Notes: a model not told the origin generated them from the letters alone. A stretch of DNA of 64,000 bases from an uncultured Methanoregula sp. (GCF_963677065.1 NZ_OY781872.1:2103419-2167418), one strand, 5' to 3'; positions 53,948-63,926 are shown, numbered from the stretch's first letter. Numbers and translations are program-made.

Positions 53948-55717
53948 ATGGGAAGCCTGTCTGAACTGTTCTGGGAGAAACCGGCCTTGAAGCTTGTCGG
54001 TCTTCTGGTCTTTCTCCTTGTTTTGGCATTATCCGTATTCATCTTCGTTGCTGTCTTCCAGGAGACCCAGCTGATCCTCCAGGAATCCACCGAACACGAA
54101 GCCCTTTCTTCGGTTACAACTGCTGCCGGGATGATTGACGGGGACGAGCTTGCAGGCCTCAGGCCGGGGGATGAAGATACTGCTGCCTATCGCTCCATCT
54201 ATAAAAGGCTGAATTCCATACGGGATACAAACCCGGACATCAAGTACGTGTACACCATGAACCGCGTCAATGACACCATCGTCTTTGTCGTTGATGCGGA
54301 TTACCAGAACCCTTCCGCGATCCTCCCGGGCGCATACATCGGGCAGCTTTACGCCAATGTCACCCCGGCCATGCTCGAAGGGTTCTATGCCCCGGTCACC
54401 GGGTCGGGTTTCACCACCGATGAGTGGGGGACCGTCTTCTCTTCGTTTGCACCGGTACGCGATTCCCGGGGTAATGTTGTCGGCATAATCGGAATCGATA
54501 TAGATTCGGACAAGCTCAACAACCGGATCTTCACGCTCAAAATCCTCTTCCTTCTTGCCCTTTTTGCAACCTTTATCCTTGCCGTATCGGTTGCAGGATT
54601 CACCGCCTCCATGCAGGAGCAGACCTACAAAGTCCTGCGGGAGAACGAGGAATACCTAAAAACGATCATGCATTCGCTCCAGGCCGGGGTGTTCATCATC
54701 GATGCAGAAACGCACGTGATTTCGGATATCAACCCCAAAGCCCTGTCCCTGATCGGTGCCCGGAGGGAGGATGTTGTCGGGAAGATCTGCCATACCTTTG
54801 TCTGTCCTGCCGAATCCGGGAAATGCCCGATCACCGATCTTGAGCAGACCGTTGACAATGCAGAACGCACCCTCATCGATATCCATGGCCGGAGGATTCC
54901 CATCATCAAGAGCGTGAACACGATAACGCTCGGCAGCAGGAGACTGCTCATCGAATCCTTTGTCGATATCAGCGCCCGGAAAAAGATGGAGGAGCAGAAC
55001 GCCCATCTCATAAAAGACCTCGAGACCGCAAACACGGAGCTCAAGGATTTTGCGTACATCGTCTCCCATGATCTCAAGGCTCCCCTCCGGGCCATCGGGT
55101 CCCTCTCCCAGTGGCTGTATACCGATTACAAGGACAAATTCGATGAGGATGGCAAAGCCCAGCTGGACCTGATCATCAACCGGGTCAACCGGATGCAGAA
55201 CCTGATCGAAGGGATCCTGGAATACTCCCGGGTGGGCCGGGTGCACGAGGAGAAAGCCAGCATCAGCCTCGAGTCCGTGATCCATGAAGTGACCGACAGC
55301 CTCTCCATTCCCTCCACCATCACGGTGACGGTCGATACCCCGCTTCCGGTCATAGTGAACGAACCCACCCGGATCCACCAGGTCTTCTCGAACCTGATCG
55401 GAAACGCGGTCAAGTACATGGATAAGCCCAAGGGCGAGATTCACATCGGCTGCATCGAAGAGGGAACGTTCTGGAAATTCTCTGTCCGGGACAATGGCCC
55501 GGGCATCGAAGCCCGGCATTACGAGAAGATCTTCCAGATCTTCCAGACACTCCAGCCCCGGGATCATGTGGAGAGCACCGGCATAGGTCTCTCGATCGTC
55601 AAGAAGATCGTGGAGACCAACGGGGGAAAGATCTGGGTTGAATCGGAGGTGGGAAAGGGAAGTATTTTTTACTTTACCGTGCCGATATCCCAGATAACGG
55701 ATAGTGAATCCACATGA
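53948..55717 (+). CDS. Membrane sensor histidine kinase with external sensor and PAS domain
   Basis: A 589-residue kinase. Two membrane helices (about residues 18-38 and 196-220) enclose an external Cache-like sensor domain (with MIDGDELAGL and IKYVYTMNR). A PAS domain (about 235-345) carries the cysteine-rich signature CHTFVCP-x5-CP near Cys281, as in the kinase at 2958. A HisKA domain (His near 377, YIVSHDLKAPLRAIGSL) and HATPase_c with N-, G1- and G2-boxes (DNGPGI, GIGLSIV) follow. Its stop overlaps the response regulator start by 4 bases. Confidence 0.93.
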   Translation: MGSLSELFWEKPALKLVGLLVFLLVLALSVFIFVAVFQETQLILQESTEHEALSSVTTAAGMIDGDELAGLRPGDEDTAAYRSIYKRLNSIRDTNPDIKYVYTMNRVNDTIVFVVDADYQNPSAILPGAYIGQLYANVTPAMLEGFYAPVTGSGFTTDEWGTVFSSFAPVRDSRGNVVGIIGIDIDSDKLNNRIFTLKILFLLALFATFILAVSVAGFTASMQEQTYKVLRENEEYLKTIMHSLQAGVFIIDAETHVISDINPKALSLIGARREDVVGKICHTFVCPAESGKCPITDLEQTVDNAERTLIDIHGRRIPIIKSVNTITLGSRRLLIESFVDISARKKMEEQNAHLIKDLETANTELKDFAYIVSHDLKAPLRAIGSLSQWLYTDYKDKFDEDGKAQLDLIINRVNRMQNLIEGILEYSRVGRVHEEKASISLESVIHEVTDSLSIPSTITVTVDTPLPVIVNEPTRIHQVFSNLIGNAVKYMDKPKGEIHIGCIEEGTFWKFSVRDNGPGIEARHYEKIFQIFQTLQPRDHVESTGIGLSIVKKIVETNGGKIWVESEVGKGSIFYFTVPISQITDSEST

Positions 55718-56127
55718 AAAACGAGAAGGCCATCCTCCTTGTCGAGGATGATATGGTTGACATGATGTCGGTGAAGCGGGCCCTGAAAGAGCTCCAGGTG
55801 ACAAACCCCCTCTACCATGTGGAAAACGGCGAGGAGGCCCTGGAGTTCTTAAGAAACCCGGCAAATGTGAAACCGGCTATCATCCTTCTCGATCTCAATA
55901 TGCCCAAGATGAACGGACACGAGTTCCTGGCCATTGCGAAAAAAGACGAGGAACTCAAACGGATACCGGTGATCGTTCTCACCACCTCCCGGGGAGAGCT
56001 GGACAAAGTCCAGAGCTTTGACCAGGGCGTTGCCGGGTACATGATCAAACCCGTGGATTACCAGCAGTTCGTGGAAGTCATGCGCACCATCCGGCTCTAC
56101 TGGACCCTGAGTGAATTGCCCGGCTGA
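55714..56127 (+). CDS. Single-domain response regulator (Rcp1-like)
   Basis: A 137-residue receiver domain with acidic residues at the start (LVEDDMVDMM), the phospho-acceptor Asp in LLDLNMPKMNG (about residue 57), Thr in VLTTSRGELD and Lys in MIKPVDYQQF. Its longer loops and spacing match the Rcp1 type used by phytochrome-like kinases. Overlaps the upstream kinase gene by 4 bases and is 5 bases from the hybrid kinase, so the three form one pathway. Confidence 0.94.
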   Translation: MKNEKAILLVEDDMVDMMSVKRALKELQVTNPLYHVENGEEALEFLRNPANVKPAIILLDLNMPKMNGHEFLAIAKKDEELKRIPVIVLTTSRGELDKVQSFDQGVAGYMIKPVDYQQFVEVMRTIRLYWTLSELPG

Positions 56128-56132
56128 AACCT

Positions 56133-58064
56133 ATGTCCCCGTCCTCAAGAAACACCCTGAGCCTGAAGCTGCTTCTTATCGAGGACGATCGGGTAGACCA
56201 GATGGCCTTCATCCGGCACTTCCATCTGGAGCATCCGGCCTGCCTGGTCAGGGTTGCCGATTCGCTTGCCGAGGCCCGGGAGATCCTGGCACGCGAACAC
56301 GTGGATATCGTTGTCTGCGATTTCTATCTTGGCGATGGCACGCCCTTTGATATCATCCCGGATCTCCGTTTACGGGGGATCCCCGTCATCATTGTCTCGG
56401 GTGCGGAGGATGAGGACTCAGCCGCCGAGGCGATCCGGAACGGGGCATTTGAATACCTGGTCAAGGACCAGAATTACAATTATCTCAAGGTTCTTCCCCG
56501 GACCATCGAGCAGGCGCTTGGAGAGAACACTTCCTGCACCCAGGACCATCCCCTGGGAGTTGCGGAACATGTCTCCATGGCTGTTCCGGACACCGGCGCT
56601 CCATCGGACAAGGAAGAGATCCAGCTCCGGCGTCTTGTCATCGATCAGTCCGAGCTCATTGCCCGGTACCGCCCGGACGGGACCATCCTTTTTGTCAACG
56701 ATGTCTATTGCCGGTATTTCGGCAAAACCCGGGGGGAACTCATCGGGCAGCCGTTCCGCATGTACCTGCCGGACGAGGACCGCGAGGCTCTTGCAAAGGA
56801 GCACTCCCTCCTGAGTATCGAGAATCCCTCGGGAACGTTCGAGCACCGGATCATCTTCCCGAACCAGCGCCTGCGCTGGATCCGGCGGACCGACCGGGCG
56901 CTCTTTGACGAATCCGGCAATATCATAGAGTTCCAGATGGTGGCAACGGATATCACCGAGAAGCGGGAGGCCGAGGATGCGCTGCGGGAGAGCGAGGAGC
57001 GCTACCGGATGCTGGCGGAACACGCGTTCGACGGGATCCTGATCCAGGACCTGACCGGATCCATCCTGTATGTCAACCAGAGTATCGTGCGCATGTTCGG
57101 GTACTCCCGGATGGAAGACGTGCTTGGAAAAAATTCCCTCTCGTTCGTGGCCCCGGAATTCCGGGAGATCGCTATCCGCGACCTGCAGAATGTCATCAGC
57201 GGAAACCAGGGTTACCTCCAGAAATATACCGCCATCAAACCGGACGGGAAGAAGATCATTGTCGAATCGGTCGGGACGCTGATCCAGTACCAGGGCAAGA
57301 CGGCAAACATCGTGGCCCTGCGGGACGTGACCGAGCGCGAGAATGCCCAGGCCCTGCTCCAGAACGAACTTGCCCGGAAGAAGGATTTCATCAATGTCGC
57401 AGCCCACGAGCTCCGCACTCCCCTGCAGCCGGTCATCGGGTACCTGGGGCTCCTGCTCGATGAGAATGCAGGATTCCGGATCCCGGCCGATGCCCTTGCA
57501 ATCCTCAAAAAGATCCGGGCCTATGTGGATTCCGAGCGGCACCTGGTGAACCAGATCCTGGAGCTGAGTCTCCTTGAATCGGTTCACGAACATTTCTGGC
57601 CGCAGCTGATGCCGGTTGCCGTCCGGGAACAGATCGAGCTCGTGATCCACCAGGGCGGGTACGATACCCAGGCCACCATCTCGGTCAATATCCCGGAAGG
57701 ACTGACCATCACGAGCAACGGCCCGTACATCCATGAGATTGTGGACGAGATCCTTGCAAATGCGATCAATTACTCGCACCCGCCCCGGATGATCGCCATC
57801 GATGCCCGGGAGACCGAAAGCGAGCTGCAGATAGCGGTCACCGACAATGGCATCGGCATTCCCTCTGAAAAGCTGGAGACTATCTTCGATCCTTTCTATA
57901 TCAGCGATGCCGACAAGCTTGCCCGGAAGTACGGCCGTCTCGGCGTGGGCTTAACGATGGCCCGGAGCCGGGCCACACGGCTGAACGGAACGCTTGTTGC
58001 ATCGAGCGTCTTTGGCAAGGGGAGCACGTTCACCCTGACCCTGCCAAAGGAGAGCGGGGCATAG
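56133..58064 (+). CDS. Hybrid REC-PAS-PAS histidine kinase
   Basis: A 643-residue soluble protein with an N-terminal receiver (about residues 10-125; Asp in IVVCDFYLGDGTPF), two PAS domains (about 165-285 and 290-410), HisKA (His near 423 in VAAHELRTPLQPVIGYL) and HATPase_c (about 520-643; NAINYSHPPRM, DNGIGIPSEKL). The receiver at the N-terminus suggests that phosphate from the preceding kinase or regulator feeds into this kinase. Third gene of the signalling operon. Confidence 0.93.
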   Translation: MSPSSRNTLSLKLLLIEDDRVDQMAFIRHFHLEHPACLVRVADSLAEAREILAREHVDIVVCDFYLGDGTPFDIIPDLRLRGIPVIIVSGAEDEDSAAEAIRNGAFEYLVKDQNYNYLKVLPRTIEQALGENTSCTQDHPLGVAEHVSMAVPDTGAPSDKEEIQLRRLVIDQSELIARYRPDGTILFVNDVYCRYFGKTRGELIGQPFRMYLPDEDREALAKEHSLLSIENPSGTFEHRIIFPNQRLRWIRRTDRALFDESGNIIEFQMVATDITEKREAEDALRESEERYRMLAEHAFDGILIQDLTGSILYVNQSIVRMFGYSRMEDVLGKNSLSFVAPEFREIAIRDLQNVISGNQGYLQKYTAIKPDGKKIIVESVGTLIQYQGKTANIVALRDVTERENAQALLQNELARKKDFINVAAHELRTPLQPVIGYLGLLLDENAGFRIPADALAILKKIRAYVDSERHLVNQILELSLLESVHEHFWPQLMPVAVREQIELVIHQGGYDTQATISVNIPEGLTITSNGPYIHEIVDEILANAINYSHPPRMIAIDARETESELQIAVTDNGIGIPSEKLETIFDPFYISDADKLARKYGRLGVGLTMARSRATRLNGTLVASSVFGKGSTFTLTLPKESGA

Positions 58065-58201
58065 GGATCCCGGTTCTAATACGGACTGATTGTATTCTCT
58101 CCTGCCATTTCTGGAAAATCCGGCCTGGAGCGATCAGGATCTGACCGGCATGTATCCTACCTGAAGCGATAGCTCCCGGCTCTGGGGATCGGTAAAAAAA
58201 A

Positions 58202-58948
58202 TCAGAACCGGATTTTCCGGAAGAGGAATGCGCCGGCTGCGGTCATGGCCAGGGCAAACGATCCGATCACTGCAAGACAGACAATTGGCGAGATCTGGGA
58301 GGCGCCGGTCAGGCCGTACCGGATCCCTTCCACGCCATACGTGAGCGGATCGAAGAGGGTAACAATCCCCATCCAGGGCGGCAGGCTCGATATCGGGAAG
58401 AATGCTCCCGAGAGCGCGAAGACCGGGAAGACAACGAAGTTCATGATGAGCTGGAAGCCGGTCATGTCCTCCATCCTTGAAGCGATCGCGATGCCGAATG
58501 CGGTAAACGAGATCCCGATGAGCGCCATGAAGACAAACGCGGTCAGGAACCGGGCCGGGTTGTCGATCGCAAGGCCGATGAAGAGCGAAAGGACAAGGAT
58601 GATGACCCCCTGGATGAAGGCCGTGGTGGCCCCGCCGAACGTCTGGCCCAGCATGATCTCGAGCCTCGAGACCGGGGCAACGAGCGTCTCTTTTAAGAAT
58701 CCGAACTGCTTGTCCCAGATGATCTGGATCCCCGAGAAGACCGAGGTGAAGAGCACGCTCATCGCAACCATGCCGGGCATTAAGAAGAGGATGTAATTCT
58801 CGCTGCCCGGGAGCGTTACTACTGCGTTGAGCCCGAACCCGAGGAAGATCAGGAGGAAGAGGGGCATGCTGATGCTGCCGATGATCCTGCTCTTTGACCG
58901 GAGGTACCGCTTCATGCTCCGGAGCCAGATGGTGTACACGATATCCAT
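58202..58948 (-). CDS. ABC-2 type export permease
   Basis: A 248-residue permease with six membrane helices (about residues 22-45, 58-80, 105-130, 140-160, 172-195 and 222-245), of the ABC-2/DrrB type. The family signature region is GIQIIWDKQFGFLKETLVAPVSR. It exports drugs, lipids or polysaccharides together with the ATPase encoded 3 bases upstream; the substrate is unknown. Confidence 0.93.
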   Translation of the reverse strand: MDIVYTIWLRSMKRYLRSKSRIIGSISMPLFLLIFLGFGLNAVVTLPGSENYILFLMPGMVAMSVLFTSVFSGIQIIWDKQFGFLKETLVAPVSRLEIMLGQTFGGATTAFIQGVIILVLSLFIGLAIDNPARFLTAFVFMALIGISFTAFGIAIASRMEDMTGFQLIMNFVVFPVFALSGAFFPISSLPPWMGIVTLFDPLTYGVEGIRYGLTGASQISPIVCLAVIGSFALAMTAAGAFLFRKIRF

Positions 58949-58951
58949 TTT

Positions 58952-59938
58952 TTAGCGCCTCATCATTTTCTGGTGCCGGCGCATCATCTCTTTGGTATCG
59001 GCTTCCTGTTCCCGGATCGTTTTACCGGTAAAGAAGAGGAAGACATCCTCAAGCGTCGGCTTCCGGATGGCGATCGAATCGATCGGGATCTTCTTCTCTG
59101 CAAGGAGGAGGACAATCTCACTGATATGCTGCTCGGCGTTTGCCAGGCTGACAATCACTTTGTTCTCGTGGATTTCTGTCTTTTTGGCCCCGGTGCCGGA
59201 TAGAACCGCTACGATCTTTTCGGGATCCGCTGACCCGATGGTCACGACATCGCCCCCGATGAGATCCTTGAGTTTTTCGGGAGTATCCATGGCGATGATC
59301 TTCCCGTGGTCGATGATGGCAATGCGGTTGCAGAGCCGGTCCGCCTCCTCCATGTAGTGGGTGGTGAGGATTATTGTGATCCCCTTCTCCTTTGCAAGCG
59401 TTGCAATGTACTGCCAGAGCAGGTTGCGGGTCTGGGGGTCGAGGCCGAGCGTGGGCTCGTCAAGGAAGAGAACCGACGGGTGATGGAGGAGCCCCCGGGC
59501 GATCTCGAGCCGGCGCCTCATGCCGCCGGAGAAGGTCTTGACAAGATCGTCTTTCCGGTCATAGAGTTCCACGAGCCTGAGGAGTTCTTCGATCCTGGCG
59601 TTGCGGGTTTCTTTTGGGATCCGGTAGAGCCTGCCATGGAAATCCATGTTCTCGTACGCGGTGAGTTCCTCGTCAAGGCTCTGGTCCTGGAAGACGATGC
59701 CGATGGATCTTCTCACCCCGTCTTCGTCTTTTGTGATATCGATGCCATTGATGGTGGCCGTGCCGGAGCTTGGCTCGAGCATGGTTGAGAGCATGGAGAG
59801 CGTTGTTGTCTTGCCGGCCCCGTTGGGACCGAGCAGGCCGAAGATCTCGCCGTGGCCGATATCGAACGAGATGTTGTCAACCGCAACGAGATCGCCAAAG
59901 CGCCGGGTGAGATTCTCAATATGTATTGCTATGGTCAT
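58952..59938 (-). CDS. ABC exporter ATP-binding protein (DrrA-like)
   Basis: A 328-residue ATPase. Walker A is GPNGAGKTT, signature motif SGGMRRRLEIARG, Walker B VLFLDEPTLGLD and H-loop TTHYMEEA. The C-terminal 100 residues form the extra domain found in DrrA-type ATPases. Partner of the permease downstream. It ends with a short basic repeat, RRHQKMMRR. Confidence 0.95.
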   Translation of the reverse strand: MTIAIHIENLTRRFGDLVAVDNISFDIGHGEIFGLLGPNGAGKTTTLSMLSTMLEPSSGTATINGIDITKDEDGVRRSIGIVFQDQSLDEELTAYENMDFHGRLYRIPKETRNARIEELLRLVELYDRKDDLVKTFSGGMRRRLEIARGLLHHPSVLFLDEPTLGLDPQTRNLLWQYIATLAKEKGITIILTTHYMEEADRLCNRIAIIDHGKIIAMDTPEKLKDLIGGDVVTIGSADPEKIVAVLSGTGAKKTEIHENKVIVSLANAEQHISEIVLLLAEKKIPIDSIAIRKPTLEDVFLFFTGKTIREQEADTKEMMRRHQKMMRR

Positions 59939-60175
59939 GAACTGCTATTCCTTCCGACTGCGGGAGTGTTGTCAGGTACCGTTACGATCCTGTTCTTTTA
60001 ATACGCTTTTTATCGGGGACTTCCGCTGTCGTCAGGGAATTTGGGCCGGTTCATCCCTGCCGATGGAGGCCTGGCGGGGCGGCAGGGTGGCAGGGTGCAG
60101 CTGCCGGTTCTGCGGCCGGTCACAATTCCGGTTCAATAAGGGAATGCTTATAATAATTTCCGGCAAGTCTATGCT

Positions 60176-60874
60176 ATGTCGAGATCCATTGTCTTCCTTG
60201 TCCTGCTCGTCGTATGCGTGATTGCTGCCGCCGCAGGCTGCACGAGCCAGCAGGCTGCAAAAACTCCGGTGACTGCGCCGAACGTAACGATTGTGGTGCC
60301 GAACATCTCGGTTGTCCAGAGCACGTTTGCAATCCTCCCCCAGGCAGCCCTCAACGACACCGAGCGGTCGGATATCCTCCTCCTGCAGGAAGAGGAGAAG
60401 TTCCTTGCCGATCTCAATGCGGTCCTGTACACCCAGCACACCGATGTCCCGCTCTTTTTGAGCATCTCCAATGTATCGAAGATGTACCAGACGGCCGACA
60501 ATGCGATCCTCCAGCGGTACGGGATTGCCAATCCCGAGAAAGATCTTCCCGGTGTATTTGCAAACCAGAAAGTCCAGCTCGCCTACAACAATGCGGTGAA
60601 CACCGGCAGCATGTCGGCAAAGGATGCACTCATGGTCGATGCAACTGCCGAAGACATGCATATCGCGGATCTCGAAGCGGCTATCTCGCGGACCGACAAC
60701 CGGGACAATATCTTCATCTACCGGCAGGAGCTCATCTCGTCGCGCAACAATATGCGGGCCATCTCCCAGTGGATAGCTGCGTACGGCGGGGTTTACACGC
60801 CAACGTATCTCTCGCCTGCCTATTACAACAGCCTGATCACGACCCCGGCGGAATATGTGCCGGCGATAAAATAA
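60176..60874 (+). CDS. DUF2202 ferritin-like lipoprotein
   Basis: A 232-residue exported protein with lipobox AAGC (Cys22), a short linker and a helical DUF2202 domain (about residues 55-205). The domain contains SDILLLQEEEKFLADLNAVLY and a second acidic helix set with NVSKMYQTADNAILQRYGI, as in ferritin-like DUF2202 proteins. Metal-ligand residues are partly conserved (Glu-rich helix 1), while the usual His in helix 2 appears replaced. Function unknown. Confidence 0.78.
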   Translation: MSRSIVFLVLLVVCVIAAAAGCTSQQAAKTPVTAPNVTIVVPNISVVQSTFAILPQAALNDTERSDILLLQEEEKFLADLNAVLYTQHTDVPLFLSISNVSKMYQTADNAILQRYGIANPEKDLPGVFANQKVQLAYNNAVNTGSMSAKDALMVDATAEDMHIADLEAAISRTDNRDNIFIYRQELISSRNNMRAISQWIAAYGGVYTPTYLSPAYYNSLITTPAEYVPAIK

Positions 60875-61083
60875 TCAAAATCCCTTTTTTGTCTGCAGAA
60901 CATTCCCGAAATCGCGAACCGGGATCCATTAATCTGTTTTTATGAAACCGTGCTCTGTTGCGATCCTCCCGTCACGATGGCGGGTGCCCTTTGTGCGGGG
61001 CGAAGATCCGGATCCGTCAACCATATCAAAAATCTTTTTTTTTAAGAGCAGAAAAAAGTGTACAAAAAGAGCAGGTGAACCGA

Positions 61084-61302
61084 TCAGGTATTTTTTTCCC
61101 CTGCATGAGCCATCTTGTGGATCTTCTCGTTTTTATTGGGACTGTTCTCCAGCCGGTGCCAGTCGTCATGGCTCATGCCCATGAAAAAATTGCAGGACGA
61201 ACATTTCAGCCAGACTTCGTACTGGTCCGGGAATTCTGCAGCAAGGGTTGGCTTTCCGCACCGGGGGCAGGTGAGGACCGGGCTTTGATGCTCCGTTGTC
61301 AT
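61084..61302 (-). CDS. Small zinc-ribbon protein (72 aa)
   Basis: A 72-residue protein with C12-x2-C15 (TCPRCGKP) and C34-x2-C37 (KCSSCNFF), a zinc ribbon, and a basic, helical C-terminus (NPKNEKIHKM-like). No further family could be named. Possibly a nucleic-acid-binding or protein-binding adaptor. Monocistronic. Confidence 0.65.
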   Translation of the reverse strand: MTTEHQSPVLTCPRCGKPTLAAEFPDQYEVWLKCSSCNFFMGMSHDDWHRLENSPNKNEKIHKMAHAGEKNT

Positions 61303-61904
61303 GACAGATGATTATTGGCGGAATGTAAAAAACCCTGCTGGTTCTGCACGTGTCAATAGTCACGTGTCGGTCATCGGTTTTCATTGTCCTTCCCGGTCCC
61401 AAAAAAGATACTCTCTCTCCTGGAATCCCGTCCGCCCCACGTCTGCACCCGGTTCAACAAACCCTCCTGTTTCGCATGGATAAAAGGGTTCCGAAACGGC
61501 CGAAAAGTTACCCGATCAGATTTCTCCCATAGCCGCGGCCGGGCAGGGACTGGTTCCGGAACCGGGGTGCAGTACGGCAAAAACCAGCTGCCTGTACAGG
61601 CCCGCTATTTTGCAGGTTGAAGTGGGGGTCAAATCGCTCCTTTTTTGAAACAGGGCCAGAAATCCCCTTTTCGCCGTATGCGTGGACATCATTTCTCCTG
61701 GAGAATGCCGGGTTTTCCTTTTTTTCCCGGGGGCCGATCCAGGCCTCCGTCGGAGAAATGATCGCGGGGAAGGGTAAGTCCTGGTCTCCCCGATCTGATA
61801 CCCGGGGCCGGTTGAGAATGGGATCTGTCATGCCTGCGATTGGTACTGATGTCCAAGCCCCTGTGAGGGTGTGTTTGCACAAAAAAAGTGCGCGAATCCG
61901 GTAG
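61303..61904. other. 602-bp gap without a recognised gene; long inverted repeat
   Basis: A minus-strand reading (61508-61975) overlaps the methyltransferase gene and shows no family feature; it is not accepted. The main structure is ATCATTTCTCC (61688-61698) with GGAGAAATGAT (61752-61762), an 11-bp perfect inverted repeat enclosing a smaller CCGGG/CCCGG pair. Otherwise nothing is seen. Confidence 0.4.
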
Positions 61905-62747
61905 TCACCGTTTTCGTGCAACATAAAATGTGACCATGTCCTGTGTACCGGATCCATTGTCCGGTAACAGATCATCGCAGGTACTTTCTATGGTAAATCC
62001 TTCGTTATCGAGGATTGATGCCAGCATCCCGTGCTCGTAGTAATGGGTCCAGAACCGGTACACTGAGGGCTGATCCTGATCCGAGCAGACCGTATGCTGC
62101 TGGAGTATGACCCTTGCGTCCTCATAGTGGAAGGTCTCTGAAAGGCAGAGATAGGGGCAGTTCTTCCAGAATCCGCGGTCTGCGGCTTCCCAGAATTTGC
62201 CGGGAATTTTCATTGCGGCCGGTGCTTTCCCGTTGAGCGTATCGAAGATGAATAGTCCACCCGGTTTGAGTGCCTGGTAAATGTTTTCAAGGAGCCGTGT
62301 CCGGTCTGCCGGAACAAGCACATCGAAATCACAGAAGATCATCATTGCCAGATCGAACCGGTTCTCAAACGAGAGATCAAGATAATTTTTCCGGAGATAT
62401 TCGATCCTCAGTCCTTTCTTTCCGGCGCTCTCTTTTGCGTATGTTATGGAACGTTTTGAGAAATCCACACCGGTCAGATCGTGCCCGGCCTCTGCCAGCA
62501 GTTCGCAGTAGAGACCGGGTCCGCAGCCCAGATCCAGGATCGATTTTTTTTCGGTATTGGTGAAGGTCCCGATCCATTGGATGGTTTTTTCAATGGTGGA
62601 TCGCTTCCTGCTCGCCGCATCGCAGTCCGGGTTCAGGTGCAGCTCAAGCAGGTGCCGGGAGATATGATCATCCTCCCACATGCTTGCATTGCCCTGTTCA
62701 TACAACGGCGGCTGGTGTAATGTTGTGATAAGATGGGATATCTGCAT
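61905..62747 (-). CDS. Class I SAM-dependent methyltransferase
   Basis: A 280-residue enzyme. The SAM-binding motif is LDLGCGPGLYCELL (about residues 70-85), with the acidic loop DLTGVDFSKRSI and motif DLAMMIFCDFDVL. The C-terminal part has aromatic/charged segments typical for small-molecule methyltransferases. The start at 62747 follows a good ribosome site (GGAGAG, 7 bases upstream); the longer start at 62783 is rejected. Substrate unknown. Confidence 0.9.
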   Translation of the reverse strand: MQISHLITTLHQPPLYEQGNASMWEDDHISRHLLELHLNPDCDAASRKRSTIEKTIQWIGTFTNTEKKSILDLGCGPGLYCELLAEAGHDLTGVDFSKRSITYAKESAGKKGLRIEYLRKNYLDLSFENRFDLAMMIFCDFDVLVPADRTRLLENIYQALKPGGLFIFDTLNGKAPAAMKIPGKFWEAADRGFWKNCPYLCLSETFHYEDARVILQQHTVCSDQDQPSVYRFWTHYYEHGMLASILDNEGFTIESTCDDLLPDNGSGTQDMVTFYVARKR

Positions 62748-63114
62748 AGTATTCTCTCCATTCAGGTTGTTGTTCAAAAACAATACCGGATTGTACCTGG
62801 CCGGAACCTCAACGGTAGTGCATCTGCGTATGGATACAGGTACCGTCCGGAGGCGCTGCCGGGTGATGAGCTGTTATGGCAGCCTTCGAGAATCAGCTAT
62901 TCAATGCCGGTGAAAATCTGCCGGGTTTCGATAAACCTTTTGTGGTTTTTTTGCATTCCTGCACGGGGGACCGTCTTGCGGCCATATGCCCCGTTCCCCC
63001 TCATCCCTCCCCGGCCTGGTGACTCCCGACTACACCGGCCCGGCCACCGCCCGGGGTATCGCGATTTTTGAAGTTTTGAAAAAAAGAATTGGATTTTTTA
63101 AAAATTCCGGCTTC
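62748..63114. other. Gap between methyltransferase and lipoprotein genes
   Basis: It holds the ribosome site and probable promoter of the methyltransferase gene and an A/T-run just after the end of the lipoprotein gene (63079-63103), which is probably its terminator. No gene is recognised. Confidence 0.4.
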
Positions 63115-63657
63115 TTATGCCCGGACACCATTCCAGTACTGGGTGGTGTTCTTCAGGGCATCTTTGCCGTCAGCGGTGTATACCCAGAGGCCCTTGAATG
63201 ACTTATCATCAGTGGCTTTCTCAAAGACGAAGAACCCGGAAGAGACTCCCTTGTCATCGGTCTCGTTCCAGGTGCCGGCAATTTTGCTGTCCTGAACTAT
63301 TGCGGAGATGGTGCCGTTACCATGGCTGTAGGATCCGGTCACGGATGAACCGGCCTGGGCGAGCGTGAGAATCTCGATGGTGTCGGCCGAACCCTTGGTA
63401 CTGTAGGTGGTGTTCCATGTGCCGTTCCATGCTGCGGGTGCCTGGGCCGGTGCAGCGGTTGTTGCTACCGCGGTAACATTTGCATCTGCGGCCGGGGTCG
63501 CGGATGCTGCTGCGGGTGCGGTCGTAGTTGCGGGGGCAGCGGTGGCGGTCGTGGCAGCGGGAGTGGCCGCTGTGGTTGCAGGCGAGCTTGTGCAGCCGGC
63601 AGCGAGCAGCATGGCGCAGACGATGCCGGTGAAGATAAGAACCAGTAATTTTCTCAT
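63115..63657 (-). CDS. Secreted lipoprotein with Ala/Thr-rich linker
   Basis: A 180-residue protein: signal peptide with lipobox AAGC (Cys22), a long Ala/Thr/Pro linker (about residues 25-75) and a beta-rich domain (about 78-180; AWNGTWNTTYST, GSYSHGNGTISA, IAGTWNETDDKG, GFFVFEKATDDKSFKGLW). The repeated G-x-W/Y-x-T pattern suggests a small beta-barrel or lipocalin-like fold. Likely anchored to the outer face of the membrane. Function unknown. Confidence 0.78.
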   Translation of the reverse strand: MRKLLVLIFTGIVCAMLLAAGCTSSPATTAATPAATTATAAPATTTAPAAASATPAADANVTAVATTAAPAQAPAAWNGTWNTTYSTKGSADTIEILTLAQAGSSVTGSYSHGNGTISAIVQDSKIAGTWNETDDKGVSSGFFVFEKATDDKSFKGLWVYTADGKDALKNTTQYWNGVRA

Positions 63658-63926
63658 AATGATCTTAACCCGTTGCCGCGTTTCTCTAATTAATCCTGCT
63701 GGATTGATCCGGCACGATGGTTGTTTCCTGGTCAGAAAAAGATCCCATCGCGCCTGACCGGCCCTTTGTGTCTGTTCTGTAATGACGTGGCCAAGGAGTG
63801 GACCGGCCGGCGACTTCCATCTTTCTTTACCCTCGTGCCGATATTTCTCGGAACCATCCCCAGGATTGCTGCAAAAAAATTTTCACTCATCGCCGTGGTT
63901 ATGCTCCGGGCCCGAGAATATTTTTC
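63658..63926. other. Gap near the right edge
   Basis: No gene is recognised; it probably holds the promoter of the lipoprotein gene on the minus strand and that of a gene starting near 63927 on the plus strand. Confidence 0.35.

Noticed and set aside
60070..60098. Short tandem GGCAGGGT copies upstream of the DUF2202 gene
   Set aside because: Only two copies in a G-rich stretch, too few to call a repeat element or regulatory array.
61508..61975. A 155-aa minus-strand ORF overlapping the methyltransferase end
   Set aside because: It overlaps a well-supported gene by 71 bases in another frame and has no recognisable domain or consistent amino-acid composition.
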